Of a stretch of DNA of 64,000 nt, positions 55,750 through 64,000 are shown piece after piece (the first letter of the stretch is position 1; each line of letters starts with the position of its first letter). A program made the position numbers and the translations under genes. The stretch covers positions 1,488,001 through 1,552,000 of the forward strand of contig JAJUBI010000004.1 in assembly GCA_022419385.1 (NCBI GenBank). The letters run 5' to 3'. Below the pieces are notes generated by a model. It had not been told where the DNA came from and made no database searches. It was given only the letters and a program-made list of their open reading frames with translations. Source of the DNA: Paraconiothyrium sp. Pb-2020 (Eukaryota; Ascomycota; Dothideomycetes; Pleosporales; Didymosphaeriaceae).

Positions 55750-57658
55750 ATGGACAACAGCAAAGCCGCAGACAGTTGGGCGTCATCGATCACAGCATCA
55801 GTATGGGCGTCTACGATTGACGAGGCGCAAAACGCAAACTCAAATCGATTCGTAGCTCAGGCAACGGAAAGTGAAACCGAGGGCGACACTAACAAGGGTC
55901 CCGACGAGGAAGACTCTTCACAATTCGGTTCTGGAAACAAAGTGTCCCGGGCAGAGGATTCGAAGCAAACGGAATCAGAAGCAAGAGCCAAAGAAGCGAC
56001 CACGTCGGAAGCAGAAAACATGGGTGAGGCAGAAGCAGGCGCACATCGGAACGCTAATCTGGAGTGTTCTACTTGCGGAGAACATTTCCCCGTAGACGAC
56101 TACCCCGTTACCGAAGGTTGCGAGCACAAATTTGAGACGTGCAGGCAGTGTCTTGAGGCCTGGATCGATTCTCAACTTGACAACACGATTGTCGATCGAG
56201 GCATCCGCTGTCCGTCGACATGCGACCGCGAGCTATCGTATGCGGAGCTCAAGGGACAGATCTCCTCAGACCTATACAGCAAGCAAGTAAAAAGCCTGAG
56301 GATGATCCCTCGAAAAATGAAGTAATGAGGCTGACAACTACTAGGTTCGAGACAGCCGTGACGCGCGCCGCTCTGCGCAAGATGCCGAATTATCGCGACT
56401 GCATGGCTCAGGGTTGCAAATCCGGCCAGTTTCACGACACCAAAACTGAAGGAAATATTTTCCGCTGTAACGAGTGTGGCTTTCGTGTTTGCACCGTCCA
56501 TGAGGTTCCTTTTCACGACGGCGAAACCTGCCGAGCATACGACAAGCGCACGAAAATAGTGTCGAAGCAAGAGGAAGCGAGCAGGCAGGCAATTGCACGT
56601 ACATCTACGCCTTGCCCACAATGCGGGATCAACATCGAGAAAGCCGGTGGATGCGATGAAATGATTTGTAAGTTCACAACCGTTTTCCAGACACGCATGG
56701 GCCTTTTGCGGCTTTGATGTCCCAGTCCCTATGTCGTTATGATCTTTCATTTGGAGCGGCACTGTGGCCTTCTGGATTAAGAATAAATACACGACCATTA
56801 ACACTTTCTGTAGGCAATCGCTGCCAGCACGCATTTTGCTACAAATGCAATGCTCCATATCATGGACGTAACGGAGTCCTCGCTCTAGGTAACTCCGCGC
56901 ATGCAGAGTCATGCCCTCATTCTCCTCCTATCCCGAGAAACATTGGAGATCCACTCACTGACCTCTCGTGGATGGGCGACCCTAACAACGAAGCAGTGGA
57001 GCATCGTGTTGCTGAGATCATGGATCGATTTGAACGTCAGCGACTACAAAGCCATAATCGTGAAATGTCGCGTGCGCGCCAGTCCAGGATAAGCGAAATT
57101 GAACTCATAAGAGGTTCCCTCCATCTATCTGATGCCGAATTCGACGAAGAGATGGAACGATTGCAACATGCTAATCGTCGTCCTGCCCGCACTACTCTAC
57201 AGATTCCGTCAGTGCCTCATCTACCATCCCCATACACTAGAGCTGTTACAGGAAGTCAAGTCCAACCTCAGAATACCGAATCGACAGCTGCTACATCTCC
57301 GCGTCCCTCTCGATACCCCTACGAGCCCGTACTTTCCTATGAGCGGGACGCCCATCTATACGATCAGCCGTACGAGGAAACATCCCGGGAACATACCAGC
57401 TCCCCGAGCAATCGCACTGGTACTGGCAGGAACGGAGTTGCTGCTGCCGCACCCGTTACCGTGAGTTCTGATCGTTTCGCCGGCGCGGAGCGTGCACTTC
57501 CACGTGGGCGTTCACGGGTCAGCAGAGCGAACAGCCTTGCAATCGGCTATACGGCTGGTTCCTCTCGCCGTCCTGGCTCGGGCTCGGGAGAGACAACTGA
57601 AGAATGGATGAGGAGGATAAGGGATGGGCGAGCAGGAGGAGGAACGGGCGAGGAGTAG
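55750..57658 (+). CDS. RBR-type (RING-IBR-RING) E3 ubiquitin ligase
   Basis: Exons 55750-56282, 56345-56667 and 56814-57658 give 566 residues. The first intron joins in frame only if its donor is GC (AA|GCAAGT, the usual GC-AG consensus); it ends CTACTAG. The second intron is a GTAAGT...GTAG of 146 nt. RING1 is LECSTCGEHFP with CEHKFETCRQCLEAWI and CPSTCDREL. The in-between domain has CMAQGCKSGQFH, FRCNECGFRVCTVHEVPFHDGETC. RING2 is TPCPQCGINIEKAGGCDEMICNRCQHAFCYKCNAPY. In RBR enzymes a Cys in RING2 forms a thioester with ubiquitin; the Cys of GGCDEMIC is at that place. A Glu/Ser-rich N-terminus and an Arg/Ser-rich C-terminus flank the core. Confidence 0.87.
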
Positions 57659-58426
57659 GAATGAGTGACGAGGACATCTACGAGACGGACTTCGATTTTC
57701 ATTGCGATGGAAAAGAGCACAAGGATGATGACAGCGCAGAAGACGGAAATTATGCCAGTTACGTGGTCAATTAGACGGGGATGGTGAGTGGTTTGGCACT
57801 CGATCTGATGTCTGCACACCGCTCGTGCTTATCAACGTTTCGCTCACGGAATGTTGCGAATGTATCCCACTGCAGAAAATTTGAATGGAGCTATTTCCAG
57901 CAGCGGCTGCAAATACAGTGTGAGGTAAATAGAAGATCTTCTTGGGGCCCCCTTCAGGTTCAACTTAACTGCCCGGATCGTAAAACTGGGCTACAGTTCG
58001 CTGTTCTTCTATGAATGACGAGGGATATACCCAAGCATTACAAATGTAACATACCCAGAAAGTTAATGTCAATTTTTCCAACATGGAGTGGCGGAATTCA
58101 ACTTCTATCTTGGTGATCCTGTCGTTGTTCCTGAGTTGTGTTGCTCCCTGCCCAGCTTAGGATTAGCGAGTCGCATATTAATAGTCTGGAGAAATTCTGA
58201 TTGACGGATCTCACTGTTCCTGCAGATGGCCGCTGGGGAGGACTCACCTTGTCGAGCAAAGGATATGGGCTTCGTTCCTGGAATTGCACATGGTCTCAAT
58301 CGCCTAGCAGATCCGGCGTGATGATCCCCCGCGTACGACTCACAGCGAAATGTACAAGTCTCAAAGTTCGCGCATTCCAAAAGAAAGTGAGATACACCAC
58401 CCAATTTTGGTCGTTCACATTGCGCG
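57659..58426. other. Intergenic, no gene seen
   Basis: No supported gene. The 100-200 bases before 58427 are the likely promoter and leader of the secreted sialidase-fold gene. Confidence 0.5.
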
Positions 58427-59716
58427 ATGGTTCTCTACGCAATCATAATAGCAACCCTGACGTCATTCACGTCAGTGGTCCGCGCTAACGCGCCTCCTCC
58501 GGACAGCTATTGGCAAGTGTCACCTGCCATCAACTACAACGACACATTATACGCAGGATGGCCCCAAATCGACGTTGATACCGAGGTATTGGTCTACAAA
58601 GGTACACAATTCAATCGCACATATGCTCATCATCCTGAGCTGTACCACGATGGCAAACGCACATTCCTACAATACTCTACCTCGCCCATAGACGAAGACG
58701 CTACAGGCCAAGAGGCATGGCTCTCAACATCTACCGACGGCGGTTTCACCTGGTCCAAAGGCTATTCCATACTTCCCGCTGCACTCCTTCCAAATCAAAC
58801 AAACGCAGCAAACTACACCTACTGGTGCGACAACCGTATCTGGCAGCGCGCTCTCCACCCCGCAGCATGGGTACCCATCGACCAAGACCATCTATACGCT
58901 GTATCGCAAACGACTCTCCGCTACTGCTGGGGCGATGATGCAAAAGGAACCAAGGCAGCCGGTCGCATTGCGCGGCGCATTTCGAAAATCGGCCAACCGA
59001 TCGGAGATCCTTGTTGGACATCACAAAGCAACTGGACTTCAGTAGTAAAATTCAACCAAACCATCTACGGCACCTACGGCATGAGATTCTGCAAGCACGC
59101 CGCGCAGATCGAGGGGTATCTGAAGAGACCACAAAAGGTGCCAGCTTGGGGTACTTGGCTCTACCAGACTAAGCTCTACGCTGCGGATGATACGCACGAT
59201 ATGCAAGAGCCCACGCACGCAGTCTGGTTCAGTAACAAGACTGGCGGATATTGGGAACGTTTCTGGCGCGACATCTCCGGGTCTAACATCATCAGTAATG
59301 CGGTGTGGGTCGAACATACGTCCTCGCGTAAAGGTCGGGACTGGTACCCGCACATCGAGCAACAGCACGGTAACAAGATCCTCCGGACTAATATTCCGGA
59401 CGTAGGGAGCAAGCAGCATCTCGGCATTCTGCCGAATGGAGATCGATATCTGGTCCACAACCCGCGGAACAACACGGAGAAGATTCGCCAGCCTCTTACC
59501 ATTGCTACAAGTCGTGGGGTTAACGGGACGTACACGGGCATCGGGGTGCTGAGAACGAACGCAAGTACAGTAATTGCCCCGGACACGAGGAAGTTGAAGA
59601 GACTGATGTTCAGCTATCCTACTGCTATAATGGTGAACGGAAAGTTGGTCGTGGCGTATAGTGAAAATAAGGAGAATATCTGGGTTAGCGTTGTTGATCC
59701 GAAGAATCTGCGTTAA
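58427..59716 (+). CDS. Secreted sialidase-fold (BNR/Asp-box) protein
   Basis: A single exon of 429 residues with a signal peptide (MVLYAIIIATLTSFTSVVRA). The mature protein begins NAPPPDSYWQVSPAI and has an Asp-box STDGGFTW, the conserved turn of sialidase-like six-bladed propellers. YHDGKRTFLQYSTSP earlier and GNKILRTNIPD, LPNGDRYLVHNPR, TIATSRGVNGTYTG and FSYPTAIMVNGKLVVAYSENK later look like further blades. The last motif, in which a Tyr follows the SYP/YPT stretch, is common in such enzymes. Whether it cleaves sialic acid or another sugar, or only binds, cannot be seen. There are at least nine N-glycosylation sequons. It is typical of plant-associated fungal secretomes. Confidence 0.75.
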   Translation: MVLYAIIIATLTSFTSVVRANAPPPDSYWQVSPAINYNDTLYAGWPQIDVDTEVLVYKGTQFNRTYAHHPELYHDGKRTFLQYSTSPIDEDATGQEAWLSTSTDGGFTWSKGYSILPAALLPNQTNAANYTYWCDNRIWQRALHPAAWVPIDQDHLYAVSQTTLRYCWGDDAKGTKAAGRIARRISKIGQPIGDPCWTSQSNWTSVVKFNQTIYGTYGMRFCKHAAQIEGYLKRPQKVPAWGTWLYQTKLYAADDTHDMQEPTHAVWFSNKTGGYWERFWRDISGSNIISNAVWVEHTSSRKGRDWYPHIEQQHGNKILRTNIPDVGSKQHLGILPNGDRYLVHNPRNNTEKIRQPLTIATSRGVNGTYTGIGVLRTNASTVIAPDTRKLKRLMFSYPTAIMVNGKLVVAYSENKENIWVSVVDPKNLR

Positions 59717-60335
59717 GATTTACTGACTACCATGAACGCCATCGGTATAGTCCATATACGCGCCGGTTTGAACCGAGACGACTGCCCATTCAATGGGGAT
59801 GTCATTCCGTTACCTTACAGCCTCCCTTGAGTGCTTCTTTGGTGTTATTTTCCATTGACTTACTTGTTACACGTAATACTGCTCTTCTAATTGCACCTAC
59901 ATCCTATAAAGTGCGTAGGAAACACTTCACAATGCTTGTACTACTGCCCGCTGCACATCCTAGATCCTACCCTTGGTACCATTGGCCCTTTCAACTTCCT
60001 TCAAACCAGTCGTTTCTCGATATATTCAGGAGCTATGGTCCCCATGCAGCTCTCGTTTGAGACAGGCCGGATTACCTCCGCGAAACAGAGTCTGTGACTA
60101 GATGTGCAGCATGAGTCCGCTACAATGGGTATCAAATAATCCTTTGCAGGATCCAAAGGCGTCAGCTAGCCACGTAAGAGGCGAAACCGGGTAAAAGTTA
60201 GGTTAAAGAGAGGATCGGGGGGCCCTATGCTCCGAGCAAGGCGCGTAAGCCTGCCGTTAGGATTTAGTGGGGTGATCCGCCGAGGTATTGAAGCGCAGCA
60301 ATGGGCACGAATTGTCGAGCATTGGACGCAGACGA
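59717..60335. other. Intergenic, no gene seen
   Basis: No supported gene; the minisatellite starts right after. Confidence 0.5.
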
Positions 60336-60435
60336 GTGAGATTGATTTAAGTTCTTAGGGGCTGAGTGATTTGAGTTCTTAGGGCTGAGTGATTTAAGTT
60401 CTTAGGGCTGAGTGGTTTGAGTGCTTAGAGGCTGA
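60336..60435 (+). repeat. Minisatellite, about four units of 23-25 bp
   Basis: The units read close to CTGAGTGATTTAAGTTCTTAGGG. The middle two are 23 bp and nearly identical (TTGAG versus TTAAG). The first and last differ more (a GAGATTGATT start; TGGTTTGAGTGCTTAGAGG). Confidence 0.88.
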
Positions 60436-60540
60436 GCCGTTCATAAGAATGCGTGTAGAGGGTGACCCATGCGTGGATTCAGGTCAGCAAGCCTAGCGCC
60501 CCTATGCTATCTACCCCATTACAATATCTCATTACGCTTT

Positions 60541-61470
60541 CTATTCTCTTGGCGGCAATCCTACGATCTCGGTGCTAATGTGTGGACCCCAATTGATACG
60601 CGACACGAGCAGGTTGTCCTTGACGATTGAATCCTTCAGCTTCTCCACTTCCTCCATGTTCCAATCAGCAAATACGAGACGGCCGTTTAAGTAGCTTGCC
60701 TCGGGCGTACTCAGGTATAGCGCAGTCCCTGCAGCCAATTCTGGGGTGTCCAATAGGGAGCCTCTGAATTGGAGTGGGGCTCTTTGACCCATGCCTGTGC
60801 TGGCGATGCCGCCGGGGTGGAAGGCCATGCATCGGACTCCCTGGGCTCCGTACTCGAGCTGCACCGACTCGGTGAAGCGGTTCACCGCATGTTTGGACGT
60901 CGCGTAGCTGCTCATGTTGGGGAGGACGGCGTCTGAAATGCTGGTCGAAACATTGATGATGGTGCCAGGTTTGCCTGCTAGCAGTCGTAGATAGGCACGA
61001 GTGACGAGGTACGTTCCCTTGAGGTTGACTTCGAAATCACGCCACCAAGTTGCAGGGTCTGAGTCGGCGATGTGAAAGTCCGCATTGATGCCAGCATTAT
61101 TGATGAGGATGTCTGGGGTTCCGGGGAGGGCTGCAAAGATGGCAGACACAGCGTCCTCGGTCGTCACATCAGCCGCAACCGCCGTGACGGAGACGCCTGG
61201 GCTTTGGGCTTCGACTTCAGCCTTAGTTGCATCCAATGCCTTTTGGTCTCGGCCAGTGATGGTGATCTGCACAGCTCCAGCTAGAGCAAATTGCTCGGCG
61301 ATGGCCTAGCTTGCGTCAGAGGCTGAAGACGGATGCGGCAAGCTTACCTTGCCTACGCCTTTCCCGCCGCCTGTTACGAGGAGGCTTTTGCCCTTTGCGG
61401 CCCCTGCGAGGCGTCCCTTGGGCGAGATGAAGGGGTAGATGTCGTGATGGTCGCGTTTGATGGTGGCCAT
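60541..61470 (-). CDS. Short-chain dehydrogenase/reductase (SDR)
   Basis: Exons 61348-61470 and 60541-61305 flank a 42-nt GTAAGC...CTAG intron and give 295 residues. It starts at 61470 (MATIKRDHHDIYPFI). The cofactor motif TGGGKGVGK is split from the rest by the intron (VGK|AIAEQFALAGA). NNAGINADF, the active Ser in INVSTSISD, and YATSK with the catalytic Tyr and Lys are present. The last conserved part is HPGGIAST. The Arg of GRDQKAL right after the second strand suggests NADP(H). Classical SDRs reduce or oxidise a wide range of small molecules; the substrate is unknown. It is divergently arranged with a small NTF2-like gene across 294 bp. Confidence 0.9.
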
Positions 61471-61764
61471 GGTCAAGTCCAAGCTTAATGCTTTGCAGAA
61501 TAGCGGTGCGGGGGAGCCGTTGAGGCTGAGCCGCACACGTATTTGTAGTGTGAGGTTCCGCCGCACCCTTGGCACGGTTTGCGCTGCATTGGGTAATCGC
61601 AGGTGGGCGTTGCCTTTCAAGGCTAAGCCCGCCTATCACCGGTCGCCTTTGTCTCCATCGTCGCGCAGCCTTGTCTATACATAGCAGGCATCTCGCCCGA
61701 ACTCAGCCATAGAATCGGACATAGAATCGGAGTCTTCTCGCATTCGACCGCATTCGCGATTACC
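61471..61764. promoter_or_regulatory. Shared divergent promoter of SDR and NTF2-like genes
   Basis: 294 bp between two start codons facing away from each other, so both genes are likely controlled from here. No clear TATA box is seen. Confidence 0.55.
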
Positions 61765-62284
61765 ATGGCGCCACCAGAGGCACTAGCCGAATTAGCGAAC
61801 ACCTTCCTGTCCTGCTTCTGCACCCTCGACATGGACAAGATGCTGTCTATTCGGACTGCTGATTGCGTTCACATCATTGGGCCTGCATCTATGGCCCGAC
61901 CAGTCATGAACAATGACGCGTGAGTAGGCTGCCTCTCCTTATTTTGACCATGGTACATAAGTACGTGTGTAGCGCTGACACTGTCCTCGCACAAGGTTTC
62001 GCTCCGCTTACGGATCGGTGCTCAGCCACTTCCGCTCGATGAGCATGGAGACAAAAAGCATGGTGACAGACACGGGGCGTAATGTCGTTGTGCTCAACGT
62101 GCAGAGCCGAGCTACTACCATTGGCCCCCGTTACGACATGGAGTATGTCTTCATACTGCATGCCACACCGGACGCGAAATCTCTTCATCGTATTGAAGAG
62201 TTTATCGACAGTGCCACGGCGAAGACGCAATGGGCGCAACTGCAGGAAGCCATTGCTATGCGGGAGGAAGCGCGGGACGGGTAA
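61765..62284 (+). CDS. Small NTF2-like/SnoaL-like protein
   Basis: Exons 61765-61919 and 61996-62284 flank a 76-nt GTGAGT...CAAG intron and give 147 residues. The first exon (MAPPEALAELANTFLSCF) was found by extending upstream from RSAYGSVLSHFRSM; the start context is ACCATGG. The pattern of an N-terminal helix, DMDKMLSIRTADCVHIIGPASM, then curved strands (NVVVLNVQSRATTIGPRY, DMEYVFILHATPDAKSLHRIEEFID), fits the NTF2-like cone fold used by SnoaL cyclases and many fungal enzymes of unknown substrate. The C-terminus is a charged helix. With the divergent SDR it could make a two-enzyme step of a small pathway. Confidence 0.72.
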
Positions 62285-63415
62285 AGACCCTAGCCGCCTT
62301 GCAATGTACTTGAGGCCAGCCCGCGAACGCCCTCCCCACACCTTAGCTGAGGATCTCTAGCGCCTCCTGCTGTTGAGACCCACCTATGAATCCCAATCGA
62401 TCTACCTCAAAAAGTCTTTTATTACGATCCTGATGGTGCTTACGTTAGCGGGCAATAAGCAATATCCCCATCTGGAATATGGTGTGAGCCGGCGTGGATT
62501 AGTGCCGTGGGACGGGCCGTGCTAGACGAACCGTTGCGCTATTTGAATGGTCTACGTGGCTAATCCACCTGCTACTTGTCGTTAGCAACATCAGCATACA
62601 TTCTGTAATCCACCTACTAATCCGACCGTATACGTGACACTCCATACTATAACGATTGGTAGGGATATATGCTCAACATTGACAGGATCATGTCTAAAGC
62701 TGCGTCTCCAGGCTACAGTTTCATGGTAGCGCCAGGATGTAGCCACATCAACTCGCCTACTTCGTTGCCGTCGATCGCGTATCACAAGTTCAGTCCAATC
62801 CAGTAACCACATGGATCAATCTTCTGGTCAGGGCCTGTACGGTACAGCTGCATAGCTGGTATATGTAAGCTGCTGCAACCGCACGCTGTATCAAACGTGC
62901 TTGCCATTCAGTTACATCCAGGCCTACGTAACAGCGAGATTACAGGCCAGAGTCCCGGTGGATGGAACTAGATCCTCGCACCATAAGCTTTCCGGTTGAA
63001 CCACCTTTCGTGCGAAGTGGGGTGCGCATCGTAAGGAGTGGGGCTCTAGTCTCCACATGTATTCGTGTCAGTGTTGGATGCCTGGATCGCAAATCCTGCG
63101 CCTTTCCTTTGACAATATTAATCGCAGAAGCTTCCTTAACGGAGAGGAGTGATGTGCAACGAAGATTACCTATTACAAGGGGAATAAGCGCTACAAGAAT
63201 TGGAACCCACGTGCCCCCATGCTGTAAGAACTCCCGGTCGGACCGCCGGCGCTTCGTTTTAGCGCGCCTCTGATATCAGTGTGCGGCTCTTAACGTCCTC
63301 GAGGGTGCTCCGCATTCGCTCGGACCAGTAGGCTAATTTTCATTCATAGTAAGTTGTAGTAACAAACTGCGACCTTACTCTCAAGCATACGTTCAACACT
63401 GTGTGCTTTATCAAG
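62285..63415. other. Intergenic, 1.1 kb
   Basis: No supported gene; a weak frame at 62962-63273 has no domain. The promoter of the next regulator lies at its right end. Confidence 0.5.
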
Positions 63416-64000
63416 ATGTTCATTACATTAAAGTGCAACGAGCACAACATCTCTGTGGAGCAAGTAAGCGCAAGCACCGCCCAGGGGACTCGTCCTCGGC
63501 ATGCCGCCTGCAACGAATGTCGCATGAAAAAGGTTAATATGATGCAGTTTGTCTTCTAAACTGACCAGGTTGCTAATCAAGATCAGCTCAAATGTTCTGG
63601 AGATAGGGATGGCTGCGCCGGATGCCTATCAAACAATATTGAATGCACATATCCTCCACCAAGTAGAGGCCATAATGGTCCTGCCAGACGATCGCGAAAA
63701 CACTCTCAAGCACAAAGCTCTGCCCCACAGACAAGACCATCCTCAGCCGGTTCAAGAGATCCCCCAACCCCTCGCCTATCAACATCTTCATCTACCACAT
63801 CAATAGAGCCGGATCTTGACAAACTATCGTGGCCAGAACCCTCATTTGCTTCTTCAGAAGCAACAGAAGGTTTTCTAGACACATTTTGGAAGGAAAGCCC
63901 GGCGACCTTGGAAGACCGGCTGGGGGAGAGTGCGTGTTCCATCTTTCCAGACCTCGGGAATGATCTTTTCCTCGATCATGCAAATCTATCATTAGGTAAA
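63416..64000 (+). CDS. Zn2Cys6 transcription factor, 5' end only (cut by window edge)
   Basis: Exon 1 (63416-63532) starts MFITLKCNEHNIS and ends in CNECRMKK. A 54-nt GTTAAT...ATCAG intron joins in frame to LKCSGDRDGCAGCLSNNIEC, completing the zinc cluster C-x2-C-x6-C-x6-C-x2-C-x6-C. The intron falls between the second and third cysteines, a common place in this family. After the cluster comes TYPPPSRGHNG, then a Ser/Pro-rich stretch and an acidic part (SIEPDLDKLSWPEPSF). Exon 2 runs to the window end, perhaps with a donor at 63996 (G|GTAAA). The regulatory domain is outside the window. The target genes are unknown; the SDR/NTF2-like pair is the nearest cluster on this side. Confidence 0.8.

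Noticed and set aside
60541..64000. Secondary-metabolite cluster
   Set aside because: An SDR, an NTF2-like protein and a regulator are present, but no backbone synthase is in the window, so a cluster cannot be claimed.

Overview
This is nuclear DNA from a filamentous ascomycete. Most genes are split by short introns (about 48-146 nt) with fungal-type splice sites. Several families seen here are typical of, or restricted to, filamentous fungi: two Zn2Cys6 regulators, a HET-domain protein, the rhodopsin-like integral membrane family, NmrA-type Rossmann proteins, DUF1996 and fucose-lectin-like proteins. The mix fits a plant-associated Dothideomycete (Mycosphaerellales-like), but that placement is inferred from gene content, not from a marker gene.

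Left part (1-12 kb), accessory and partly decaying: a truncated rhodopsin-like membrane protein, an NmrA-like protein, a secreted subtilase, a Thr-rich secreted wall-type protein with one frame break, a broken DUF1996 gene, and an AtuA/DUF1446 gene that has lost its middle. From 12 to 20.6 kb: a Pro/Ser-rich protein with a 34-residue tandem duplication, a Cys-rich putative zinc-ribbon protein, a nucleoside deoxyribosyltransferase-like protein, and a head-to-head pair of core genes (U2 snRNP B'' and the Kin28/CDK7 kinase).

Centre: 20.8-22.9 kb has no ordinary gene. It carries about twelve degenerate copies of one ~45-bp element, most starting with a 3'-splice-site-like CTTTAG. This is the strangest structure in the window. 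After it come a large Zn2Cys6 regulator and a secreted GH35 beta-galactosidase, then gene-poor DNA containing a small protein with two viroplasmin-type domains.

32.9-41.3 kb looks like a recognition or interaction island: a HET-domain gene with one frame break, two small secreted proteins, and a large protein ending in two membrane helices. The right part (43-64 kb) is mostly intact: a sarcosine-oxidase-like flavoenzyme, a GT32 glycosyltransferase, a hypothetical protein, a type II membrane fucose-lectin-like protein, an F-box protein, an RBR ubiquitin ligase with a probable GC-AG intron, a secreted sialidase-fold protein, a divergent SDR / NTF2-like pair, and the 5' end of another Zn2Cys6 regulator cut by the window edge.

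I see no clustered polyketide, peptide or terpene synthase and no intact transposon. Models were built by hand from reading frames and splice signals. Where exon lengths sum to a multiple of three I say so.
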